This document shows, piece by piece, positions 7,776 through 16,600 of a stretch of DNA of 27,631 bases; within the stretch, counting starts at the first letter, position 1; the number at the start of each line of letters is the position of its first letter. The stretch is from Chrysochromulina parva (taxonomy: Eukaryota; Haptophyta; Prymnesiales; Chrysochromulinaceae), in NCBI GenBank assembly GCA_002887195.1, contig PJAB01000401.1:1-27631 (forward strand). The letters run 5' to 3'. A program made the translations under genes and the position numbers. The notes under the pieces are model-generated. The model was given only the letters and a program-made list of their open reading frames with translations. It searched no databases and was not told the origin of the DNA.

Positions 7776-9098
7776 TCAGGGCCCAGATTGAATCTCGTCA
7801 GTCGAGATGCTTCTCAACCGAGCCAGAGTCAACGGCCCGATTCGGATCTGCTTTGGATTCGTCCAAGAAGATGGCAGCGAGAAGAGCTGTTTCAGCCCGC
7901 CGACATCGCGAAACACGGGCGGCCTGGAACTGTCGGACCGGGGTATCTTACCGATCGACTGATTGACGGGCGACGGGCTCACAAGCCTGGCTGTGGGCTC
8001 GCCTTTTGTCGCCGAGTCGAGGTCGCAGTGCTGTGCTTTCTCACGCCGCGCGGCCCTCTCGGCAGCGGCTGCAGCGACGGCGGCCGCCGCTGCCTCGGGG
8101 TACGATCCAGCCCCCCAGCGAGGAGGCTCGTCCGGCTCCCTCGACCACCGCACCTTGGCCTTTCCCGGCTTGGCTGCCTTGGCTGTAGGTTCTCGCCACA
8201 GGTAAGGTGGTGGGGAGTTGGCGCCCGGTTGTGGCGAAGGTGGCGGGCTGGACGACTGGCTGCGAGGCGGCTGCACATGGGTGGCCCGCCGGAGCTGAAT
8301 TGTGGCAGCCGCCTCCTCGGCGTCGAAGCGATGCTGAATCGTGGCCGCCTCTCCGGCCACGAGTAGAGGCCGAGGCACCGATTGGAAGATGAGGTCATCT
8401 CGTTGCGCCCTGGACTCATCATCGGCGTTACGCGAGCCATCGAACGGATCAAACTTGCAAGCGCTGGCCCATGCGCCCCGCACCCCCTTCACGCTTTGTT
8501 CATACCAGTCGATATGCAAGCCGACGAGGCAACTCTTGAGATTGACTTGAAAATTCTGCCTTTGGAGCTTCAATAGTTCAACCTCCGCTGAGGGTCGATC
8601 AAAGCCATCTTCAAGCGGTTTCTGTTCCGCGGAGCCACCAGGGACATAGAGCTCGTGGAGCCAGGGGAGGGGTTTGGGTATGGTAGCTGCCGGACGCCTG
8701 GCGTGCCCAGTCGCGAAGCGTCTCGGCTGCCGAAGCGAGCACTGCCGGGTCGGCGGGTGTGTCGGCCTATGTCGCGCAGCCGACGTTGGCCCATGTGGCC
8801 GAATGCCTCCTCCTGGCTGGCCCTCAAGTTGCTGCTCCGCGGCGCGTGCCTTGTCCAGCTTGTCGTCGATGACGGCGAGCTGGCGAAACGCACAATTATT
8901 GAGCGCGGGGACGATCTTGTTGCGGAACATCTCCAACTCTTTCACGCTTCCGTATGCTTGGACGGATTCCGAGAGGTTACCGAGGGATGGTGAGCGCGAC
9001 ATGGGAGGGGATGGCCGTGCCGGTGCAGCTCGGTGCATTCCCCTGTGAGCGCTGGCGTCGAGGGGAGGTGGTGGCCGCATGCCGGATGCATTTTGCAT
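7776..9098 (-). CDS. Unrecognised protein with possible IQ-like segment
   Basis: The open frame gives 440 residues from the ATG at 9098 (upstream TTG codons ignored; an in-frame TAG lies just beyond). I do not recognise a family. Visible parts: a Pro/Ser-rich N-terminus; a helical stretch (KELEMFRNKIVPALNNCAFR, then QLAVIDDKLDKARAAEQQL); a His/Pro/Arg-rich stretch (about 92-140) that looks less like protein and could be an unspliced intron; a second helix-rich part (AEVELLKLQRQNFQVNLKS, WYEQSVKGVRGAW, CKFDPFDGS); two AATIQ-type motifs near residues 250-270 that weakly resemble calmodulin-binding IQ motifs; then a Pro/Ser-rich segment, an Ala/Glu/Arg helix and a Ser/Pro tail. The conserved-looking parts argue that it is real. 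Exon structure is uncertain. A piece recurs inverted upstream at 9279-9500. Confidence 0.55.
   Translation of the reverse strand: MQNASGMRPPPPLDASAHRGMHRAAPARPSPPMSRSPSLGNLSESVQAYGSVKELEMFRNKIVPALNNCAFRQLAVIDDKLDKARAAEQQLEGQPGGGIRPHGPTSAARHRPTHPPTRQCSLRQPRRFATGHARRPAATIPKPLPWLHELYVPGGSAEQKPLEDGFDRPSAEVELLKLQRQNFQVNLKSCLVGLHIDWYEQSVKGVRGAWASACKFDPFDGSRNADDESRAQRDDLIFQSVPRPLLVAGEAATIQHRFDAEEAAATIQLRRATHVQPPRSQSSSPPPSPQPGANSPPPYLWREPTAKAAKPGKAKVRWSREPDEPPRWGAGSYPEAAAAAVAAAAAERAARREKAQHCDLDSATKGEPTARLVSPSPVNQSIGKIPRSDSSRPPVFRDVGGLKQLFSLPSSWTNPKQIRIGPLTLARLRSISTDEIQSGP
8735..8893 (-). repeat. Inverted duplication, arm A (inside CDS)
   Basis: This segment, from gcgagcactgccgggt to about gagctggcga plus flank, is matched on the opposite strand by 9279-9500 with high identity interrupted by several small indels. 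Arm A is part of the coding frame of the unrecognised protein (QLAVIDDKLDKARAAEQQL and the following His/Pro stretch). Confidence 0.85.
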
Positions 9099-9797
9099 CT
9101 CGTGGGCCTCGCCTCGCTCAGACAAGTCGCCGAGGTTGCACTAGCACATTGCAACGTCCTTCTATTTTCAGAGAATCTATCTCCATGATCGTACCGGTAT
9201 TGATTAAGAACCGGTAAAGTTGACAAAAGATTGAGAAGCGAAACGGTGTCCATACGATAGTGGCCGTGAGATGCGAGAGTGCATCTCGCCAGCTCACCGT
9301 CATCGACAACAAGCTGGACAATGCACATGCCGAGGAGGCCGGAGCAGCAACTTGACTCTTGATTAATCTTGAGGGCCAGCCAGGTGGAGGAGGCATTCGG
9401 CCTTTCGGCCACAAGCCACAAGTAGCCACAAGGGCCAACGGCGGCCGCGCGATAGCCGCGCGACAGAGGCCGACACACCCGCCTACCCGGCAGTGCTCGC
9501 AAATCCGAGGATAGCATTCTCCATTCAGAGCATTGTAAGCATTCACGATCGCACGGTCCGTCATGATTACGTGTCCGCACTCCGCAGTCCGGACGTCCGT
9601 CGAGCACTACCCGTGTATTCATGTGTGAATAGTGGTGGCTTTAACCTCATCCATCTTGTGCATGGTCTTGTCCAAATTGTGCTTACTTGGTCGTGCTTAT
9701 TGAAAATCTCTGGTGAAAATCGACATGGAGAGTCCAGCTGAGTAGGCACAAATGTGGAGAGGATGGTGCGCTCCCTTTGCGCTCCCCTGCTCACGGC
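9099..9797. other. Intergenic region containing the inverted gene fragment
   Basis: These 699 bp separate the 5' end of one minus-strand gene from the 3' end of the next. Besides the pseudogene fragment at 9279-9500, the stretches 9160-9260 and 9610-9750 are clearly more AT-rich than neighbouring genes and look non-coding. No other gene is supported. Confidence 0.6.
9279..9500 (+). pseudogene. Decayed inverted copy of part of the neighbouring gene (arm B)
   Basis: Read on the plus strand it encodes VIDNKLDNAHAEEAGAAT and then a TGA, matching VIDDKLDKARAAEQQL of the gene at 7776-9098. It then continues as a DNA-level match through agggccagccagg and ggaggcattcggcc to cccggcagtgctcgc. It is longer than arm A because of insertions, including an AT-rich one at about 9353-9366. 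The stop codon and lack of a surrounding gene indicate a non-functional fragment. Confidence 0.7.
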
Positions 9798-10979
9798 TCA
9801 TGGCAGCGCGATGTGATTGGTCGCCTCGGCCGAGATAACGCGGAGCATCTGCAGCAGCTCGCCATCGACCTGCTGGCCGCGCATCACTGCCTTCTCGAGC
9901 TCGAGCTGCGTCTCCCGTACGAGCTGCGCGAACGCGGCCTGCACCCGCGGGCTCGTCAAAGCGAGCTCCCGCGCGTACATTTCGCTCCGGGCGGTCGGAT
10001 TGCGAGTCTGCAGGAGGGCCGAGAGCAGCGCGACCTCGGTGCGTCCCTCCTCGACTTCTATGCACGCGCGCTGCACCACCACCTCGAGGATGTCGAGCAT
10101 GCGACGATTCTTCGCCTTAGTCTGTTCCTCGACCTCCCAGCGCATGTGCTCAAAGAACTCTCTATTGAGCCGCGCACGCTCCTCGCGTAGCAGCGCGTCG
10201 AGCTTGTTGGTGCCCGCCTTGGCCGCGTCGAGCAGCCGCTCCACCAGAAACCGGTACTTGGCCCGCTTCTCGCGCGCCAAGGCGTCTGCCTCCTCCATCC
10301 CAGGCGCTGCTGCCGCCTGCATGTCACCCGGTGCCGCGGCCGTTCTCCGCGGCGTCGGGCGGGCGCCCGAGTCGACCGGGCGATTTGTAGCGCGAGCCTT
10401 CGCTGCCGCCTCAGCTGCCCTGGTGGTCATCTCCTGGGCCGCGCGCTCCTCCTCCTCCAGCTCAGGCTGAAGGGCACTTACCTGCGAGGTGAGCGCCTCG
10501 AGAAAGGTGACGACCACCTCGCCAACGCGCTCGAGCTCCTCACGCCGTCCAGGGGGGGCGGACGCGCGCCTTTCCTCGATGCGAGCCAAGAAGCTCGGAT
10601 CTGTGAGCACATCAAGCCGCCGGCCGAGCAGTGCAGGCAGCTCATCCGAACGCTCTTCGTCGAGGATCTCGCCGATCGTGCGGTCGATGCGCGAGAAAGG
10701 TTCATCGCACGCGACGACCGACCGATGGCGACTAGTCGTATGTGCAGCGGCAGGCGGATTTGTGAGCAGCCACGGCGCGCTCGGCGCCACAAGCAACAGG
10801 CACCTGGTAATCATGCTCGCCAATCGACCGTGAACCTGAGCATGAAAATGTGTGAACTTCGACATTTTGGATGAGCTTCCCCCGGAAGCCGCAAGCCCGC
10901 CCCCGCTTCGCATCGGTACACACGATGAATCGCACCGCTCCACGCCCGGGTTGACGTTGAGATTCAGATTGCGAAACAT
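9798..10979 (-). CDS. Unrecognised helical protein, possible plastid-targeted
   Basis: The frame gives 393 residues from the ATG at 10979. An internal Met at 10814 begins MITRCLLLVAPSAPWLL, which looks like a signal peptide, followed by a Ser/Thr/His/Arg stretch like a transit peptide. If that is the true start, a plastid location in a secondary-plastid alga is plausible (338 residues). The body is charged and helical: RIDRTIGEILDEERSDELP, RREELERVGEVVVTFLEAL, KRAKYRFLVERLLDAAKAG, NREFFEHMRWEVEEQTKAKN, RRMLDILEVVVQRACIEVEE and a C-terminal helix to ISAEATNHIALP. I cannot name the family. A perfect CAG|GTAAGT at 10481 and a CAG ending at 10317, both phase 0, would remove a low-complexity 165-bp segment, so that part may be an intron. 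Confidence 0.7.
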   Translation of the reverse strand: MFRNLNLNVNPGVERCDSSCVPMRSGGGLAASGGSSSKMSKFTHFHAQVHGRLASMITRCLLLVAPSAPWLLTNPPAAAHTTSRHRSVVACDEPFSRIDRTIGEILDEERSDELPALLGRRLDVLTDPSFLARIEERRASAPPGRREELERVGEVVVTFLEALTSQVSALQPELEEEERAAQEMTTRAAEAAAKARATNRPVDSGARPTPRRTAAAPGDMQAAAAPGMEEADALAREKRAKYRFLVERLLDAAKAGTNKLDALLREERARLNREFFEHMRWEVEEQTKAKNRRMLDILEVVVQRACIEVEEGRTEVALLSALLQTRNPTARSEMYARELALTSPRVQAAFAQLVRETQLELEKAVMRGQQVDGELLQMLRVISAEATNHIALP

Positions 10980-11263
10980 CTAACATGATTGAAATCTGTC
11001 AGCATGAGTGTGGCTTCCATATGGATACGTACAACAGCGACCTGAGAGCTACCGTGCCTTCCGCCTCTCAGGCCACTAGGCGAGTTTTTGTTTCTTCCGA
11101 TGATCTGTCAGAGTCCTCCGCTCTAGAGTCTCTCATTCACCGCAACCACAGCACGCTGGCTCCGTCGTGCGGCGCCACCATCGATCGAGATCAGCCTCCT
11201 GCGCGTCGTAGCCGCCGCCGCCGCCCGCGGCGACGCGTCCATTCTGCTGCGCCGCTTCAGGGC

Positions 11264-12177
11264 TCAAAAGGTGCCGAAGGGCAGCGCAAAGGCCGCGCCG
11301 GTCAGCACGGGCGCACCCGTCAGCAGCGGCACGGAGCCCGGGATCGCCATCGCAGAGCACACGCTCGCAATGCCGATCATGGCCAAGCGCCCGTTCTTGA
11401 GCTCGGACTCGCGCTTTTTGGCCAGCTCCGCGGGTGAGAGCTTGCTCGCGCCGAGGCCCCAATAGAACTTCTTCAGGAACTTGATGTCGCCAGGCGTGCC
11501 CGTCTTCATGTAGTGGCCCTGCGGGTTGAGGCTCTCGGACGCGTGCTCCAGCCCTGCGATCGTCCACAGGATCTGGATCTGGCCGAGCAGCGGAATCGCG
11601 TTCCACGCGTCGAAGGGGCCCATGTTCGACAGCGACTCGAACGAGATGCCGTAAGTAGTCGAGAGCATGCCCGGGAAGTGGATGTGGTTGATGTGGACGA
11701 GGAAGCCCACCATCGCCGCCATCGCGACGCGGCCGTGCTTCAGCTCGGCGTGGCGGAACCAGCGCAGCGTCGCATCGGACCCCATCGCCGAAAGGCCCCA
11801 CGGGTCAAAGACCTTGTTGGCGGATTCGGGGCCGACACCCTCCCTGTGAGAGAGAGAGAGAGACGGGCGCAAGCACGAGCCGGTGAGTATTGTGCGTGGC
11901 AGCGACGCCGATGCGTCGCACGGCGGCAAACGGTGGCGGATGGGTCGTGCCGCCGCCGGCGCGCTAGCCAGGCGGCAGGGCCGGCTAGACGGCGAGGCGC
12001 TGCAGATCTGCCGCAGCGTCTCCCACAGCCTGGCTGACGGGCGCGGCCTCGTTTGGGATGCGCACGTGCTCACATGGTCTCGACGGACATCGTCGGCTGC
12101 TGCATGCGGTTGGCCATCGGCGTGGCGGGGAGCGTCATGGGCGCGAAGCCATTGCAGGCGAGGAGGGCGAGCTGCAT
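11264..12177 (-). CDS. Fucoxanthin/chlorophyll a/c-type light-harvesting protein (2 exons)
   Basis: Exons are 12177-12074 and 11843-11264, giving 227 residues, a usual length for this family. Residues 1-34 (MQLALLACNGFAPMTLPATP...) form a short hydrophobic plus hydroxylated/basic presequence with GFAP, like the bipartite plastid signals of secondary-plastid algae. Mature part: VFDPWGLS, helix 1 LRWFRHAELKHGRVAMAAM with chlorophyll ligands E68 and H71 and the R73 partner, a middle helix around LGQIQILWTIAGLEHASES, a loop NPQGHYMKTGTPGDIKFL, and helix 3 ELKNGRLAMIGIASV with E182, N185 and R187. The paired E...R motifs in helices 1 and 3 are diagnostic of the chlorophyll a/b-a/c binding superfamily. 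It binds pigments in thylakoid membranes and feeds excitation to the photosystems (family knowledge). It is divergent from the giant gene. Confidence 0.94.
11844..12073 (-). other. Intron of light-harvesting protein gene (230 bp)
   Basis: Donor ACCAT|GTGAGC; acceptor preceded by a (CT)n tract, TCTCTCTCACAG|GGAGGG. The codon AT|G is split. The join gives SVETMEGVGPES, a typical start of the mature protein. The pyrimidine tract is a (GA)n microsatellite on the plus strand at about 11847-11861. Confidence 0.9.
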
Positions 12178-12436
12178 ATTTTGCGGTAGCAATGAGGGAG
12201 GTTAGACCTCGATCGGCGTTCATTTAGGTTTCGGGGCTTCTTTTCCGACCATGAACTGAGCACCACATCGCGAGAGTACATGTATCAACGCTGGATTCAT
12301 CCCTCGCACTCGTACAAGAAATTTCACGTCCCACACACTCCGCTCGTCTTCACGGCTCCATTTCCGCATTCGACTGTCGACCCTCGCCACTCAAGGCACC
12401 CACGGCCAACACTGCTGGCACGAGAGCCTGCGGACG
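12178..12436. promoter_or_regulatory. Shared divergent upstream region (light-harvesting and giant coiled-coil genes)
   Basis: These 259 bp separate two divergent ATGs. No TATA box or recognisable operator is seen. The part near 12240-12330 is moderately AT-rich. Both promoters are presumably within it. Confidence 0.4.
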
Positions 12437-13640
12437 ATGAGCGCCCAGGAGTCTTCAAGTCTTCCCAACTCGCCCTCCGTCGCAAGGCTCGACACTAGCC
12501 GCCGCGTTGCGGATTGGCGCCAGCGCGAGGCGCAAGTGCAGAAGCTGGCTGAGATGCCGCCGCTCGTGCGTCGGCAGTCCTCCCTGATGGCCGGGCAGAC
12601 TTGCGCACCCGGTCAGTCGGCTCAGAGCAAGACGTCGCTACAGTACGTGCTCGCGCGCATCGCCGCAAGTGACCCGGCGCTCGGCTACGCCGACCTTTCG
12701 GGCCACGCGCAGTTTCTCGGTTTGACTGCGCCGCAGAAGGCACGTGCGATCGAGATCATGCGCTTCGGCTCGGGGCTGCACACGGTCAAACTCAACAACC
12801 TCGACCTCGACAATTCGGCCGCGCAGCCCATCGCCAAGCTGATCAACGCGTCAAGGCACATGATCCAGTGCCTCTCCGCCGAGGGCAACAACCTGAGCGA
12901 GGCCGGCGTGCTGCAGATCGCAGCGGCGCTGCGCGACCACCGCGCGATGCAGGAGATCAGCCTGGCGCACCAGCGCATGCCGCTCTCGACAGCCTCGCAG
13001 GCCGCGATGGTCGAGGCCATGGGCACCGTGCCCACTCTGCGACAGCTCGGCATGCAGCTGCGCGACGCGGGCATGCGCTGGCGTGTGCAGGAGCTGCAGA
13101 GCCGCGCCACAGAGCGCGAACGGTTGATGCGCACGGGAGCCGGCGCAGGCACCGGCACCGGCAGCTCGAGCGGAGGAGGAGGTGACAGCGGCAGCGCCGG
13201 TGCCGCCGGTGCCGCCGGCGACCCACCTCGGCCAGCATGCAAGCGGCGCTCACTCTCGTTTGATACGAAAAGGGGCCGGGGTGCCTCGTCGTCCTCCAAG
13301 GGCAGCGGCGTGGCGAGCGACGTGAGTGCGCGCGCCTCGTCTGAGGAGGTGGCCGAGCACTTCGAGGGCGACTTAAGCGCCGAGCCGCAGCTCGCGCACG
13401 CCAAGCTCGCGCGCCTCGCGGCCGAGATCGACCATGCGATCTACGGCGTCAAGAGCGAGCATGAGGCCTGGCATGACCCGAAGTGGGCGAGCCGCATCTT
13501 ACGTGAGATCGAACGCTCCGAGGCGGAGCACGTCGCGGAGGAGGCGGCAGCCGGCGCGAAGGCGGCGGCCCGCGGCGCCTCCCAATTGACGAGTGCGGAG
13601 GAGAGGCTCGCTCCTGACCTGGAGGAGGAGGAGCAGCAGC

Positions 13641-13678
<38 letters not shown>

Positions 13679-16600
13679 GCGACGGCCGCGGCGCGCGTGG
13701 CGGCCGACGCCGAGGCGGCCGAGGCACGCGCGGCCGAGTTGCACGCGGCCCGGATGAAAGCGGATGCGGAGACCGCCCGGACGACCGCGGCGCGTGCGCA
13801 GGCTCGCTTGCAAGCGGCGGAAAGCGAGCGCCTCGTTCGGGAGGAGGCGAAGGCGAGGCAGATCGAGGCGCAGCGGCGCGCCGAGGAAGCCAAGGAGGCT
13901 GCCCGGCTGGCGCAGGAAGAGGAGCGAGCCCGGCTGACCGTCGAACACCAGGCACGGGAGGCGGCGCGGCGCAGGGCGGCCGAGGAGGCCGAGGCGGCGC
14001 TGCAGGCGAAACAGTTCGCAGCGGAGGAGGCGAAGAGGAGAGAGGCAGAGGAGCGGTTACAGCTCGTCGAGGAGACGCGCCAGGCGCGTGCCCAGCTCGA
14101 GCAGGAACGAGCCGAGATGGAGAAGATGAGGGCGGAGGTGGAGGCCGCACGCGCCGAGACGGCGCGCATGGCAGCCGAAGTGGAGCAGCGGGCGGCGGCG
14201 GCGCGCGCCGAGGCTGCGGCCGAGGCGCACGCGCAGGCGGAGCGACGGGCGGCTGAGATGGCCCAGGCGGCACGGGCTGAGGCCAAGGCTGAGGCCCAGT
14301 CCGGGCTGCTCCAGCAGCTTGAGCAGGCGAGGGCAGAGGCGGCCCTGGCGAAGGCCGAGGCGGAGGCCGCGCAGGCCCGCTCGCGCGCACACGCCGAGCA
14401 GCAGCAGGCCAAAGTGGCCGACGAGGTGCATAGCAAGGCGGCCGCGGAGGCGGCGCAGGCGGCGCAGGAGGACGCAGAGGCCGAGGCGGTGGCGGCCAAG
14501 ATGCGGGCGGATGCGGAGGATCGAGCCCGCAAGCGTGCGGAGAAGAGTGCGGCCAAGCGGGCTTCGTCAATTGCGTCGTCCATCGGGGCGGCCAGTGCCG
14601 TGGTCGTGAGCGGGGCCAGCGCGGCTGCTCCAGGGGAGGCCGCGCCAGAGGAGGCGTCCTCCGCGCTGCCCGCGGGTTCGTCCACGGGTTCGTCATACGT
14701 CCCCACGCCCGAGATGGCGCTCTTGCTGCGCACGGCGGCGGCGTCGGCGCCCGAGCCGGCGACCGAGCTCGCGACCGAGCTCACGACCGAGCTCACGACC
14801 GAGCTCGCGGAGCTGAGGGCGGAGAAGGCGCGGCTGGCAGTGGAGGAGGTGGAGCGTCGGGAGCAGACAGCGAGGCGGTCTGCGGCGGCCGAGGCGGCGG
14901 CGGCCGAGGTGGCGGCGGCCGAGGCGGCGGCGGCAAAGGCAGCGATCGCTTCGGCTGCTGCGGCTGAGGCGGCAGCGGCCGAGGCGGTAGCGGCGGCCGA
15001 GGCGGCAGCGGCCGCGGCGGCGGCCGAGGCGACCGAGGCGGCCGCAGCCCAACGACGAGCGACTGAGGAGGCGCAGGAGGCGCGGCGGCGAGCTGTGGTC
15101 GCCGAGGAGCGTGCCGACCATGCCGAGCGTGAGGCTAGGGCCGAGGCGGAGCGCGCGCGGCTCGAGGCGGCAGAGCTTGCGCAGCGGGCAGCGGAGCAGG
15201 CGAAGCGCGACGCTCAGCTCGAGATCGAGCGCGAGGTCGAGCGTGCGGTGCAGCAGCAGGCTGAGTCGCTCGCGAGGGAGATGCTCGAGATTGAGAAGAG
15301 GAGGGCGGACGAGGAGACGCAGCGCGCGCTCGAGACGGCGCGACGTGAGGCCGCCGAGGCGAGAAGGGAGGCGGCAGAGGCGGCCGAGGCGGCCGAGGCG
15401 GCGAGAAGGGAGGCGGCAGAGGCGGCAGAGGCGGCGAGAAGGGAGGCGGCAGAGGCGGCGAGAAAGGAGGCGGCAGAGGCGGCAGAGGCGGCTAGAAGGG
15501 AGGCGACCGAGGCGGCGAGGGCGGAAGTGGAGCGGCAGCAACGCGAGGCCGAAGCTGCGAAGGCCGAGGCGGAGGCGGAGGCGACCGCGCGTCGGCGGGC
15601 CGAGGTCGAGTTCGCGAGGCGCGAGCTGGCTGCGGAGGCTGCACGTCGTGAGGCTGCGGCCGAGGCCGCGGCCAGTCGGGAAGCCGCCGAGGCTGCGAGG
15701 CGGCAGGCGGCCGACACGGCGGATGCCTTGCGACGGGAGGCAACGGCCGTTGCAGAGGCGGAGGCACAGCGGCGGGCGGCGGGGAACGCGTTGAGGCACG
15801 AGGCACGCGAGCTGGCGGAGCGCCGGGCCAAGCTGGCGGCCGAGCGTGCGGTGGAGGCGGAGGCGGAGGCGGAGCGTGCGGCGCAGACAGCCGCCGCCGC
15901 CGCGGCGACCCTGCTCGAGACGGCGCTCTCGCGCTCCCAGTCCCGAGCGCCGTCCCGAGCGCAGTCCGGTGCGCCGTCCTTGGTTGGGTCGCCCCTCTCG
16001 AGCGCCGTCTCGAGCGCTGGGGGCAGGGTCACTCCCGAGGCTCCTTCCTCTGCATCGCCCTCGGCCGCGCGCGTGGGGGGGGCGCGCCACTCGCCCGCGG
16101 CGGCGCGCGCGGAGGCGGCGGCGGCGGAGGCGCGCGACTTCATGCGTCGTGCCCAGCTCGCTCAGGCGGCGGTTGAGAGGGCGGAGCTCGAGCGCGCCGC
16201 CCTCCGCTCCCTCCCACCCTCGATGCCGCCCTCGGTGCCCGCCTCCTCGTCGGCGTCGCTACGGGCCTCGCGCGCCGCCTCCGCGTCGGCGTCGCTACGG
16301 GCCTCGCGCGCCGCCTCGCCGGCGCTGCCGGAGATTGGTCGAGATCGGCCGAGATCGCCCGAGCTGCGCCGCCTCTCGCCGCGATCGGCCTTTGCGGAGG
16401 CGGCCGAGGCGGAGGCTGACCGGCTGGCGCGTGCGCGCGAAGCCTATGCCGAGATGCGCGACGAGCAGCGGCGCGACGAGCAGCGGCGGCAGGAGCAGCG
16501 GCGGCAGGAGCAGCGGCGGCAGCATGAGCGGCTCGAAGAGGAGTCCGCGCATGCAACCCTGATGGCGGAGGCGCGAGCCCTCGAGGTGCGTGCGCTCGAG

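Noticed and set aside
10467..10481. 15-nt GTAAGT...CAG as a micro-intron
   Set aside because: Far too short for splicing. The same donor could pair with a distant CAG, which is recorded as a separate possibility.
10985..11437. 150-codon plus-strand frame
   Set aside because: It runs through the coding strand of the light-harvesting exon in antisense, and its unique part has no motif.
11264..12223. Single uninterrupted 319-codon light-harvesting ORF
   Set aside because: The middle part lacks family similarity and contains a clear GT...(CT)nACAG intron; the two-exon model gives the normal protein length and a proper presequence.
13441..16143. Long minus-strand open frames opposite the giant gene's exon 1 (up to 465 codons)
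   Set aside because: They are mirror images of Ala/Glu/Arg-rich GC-biased codons, giving Ser/Ala/Arg/Pro/Leu-only sequence without motifs.
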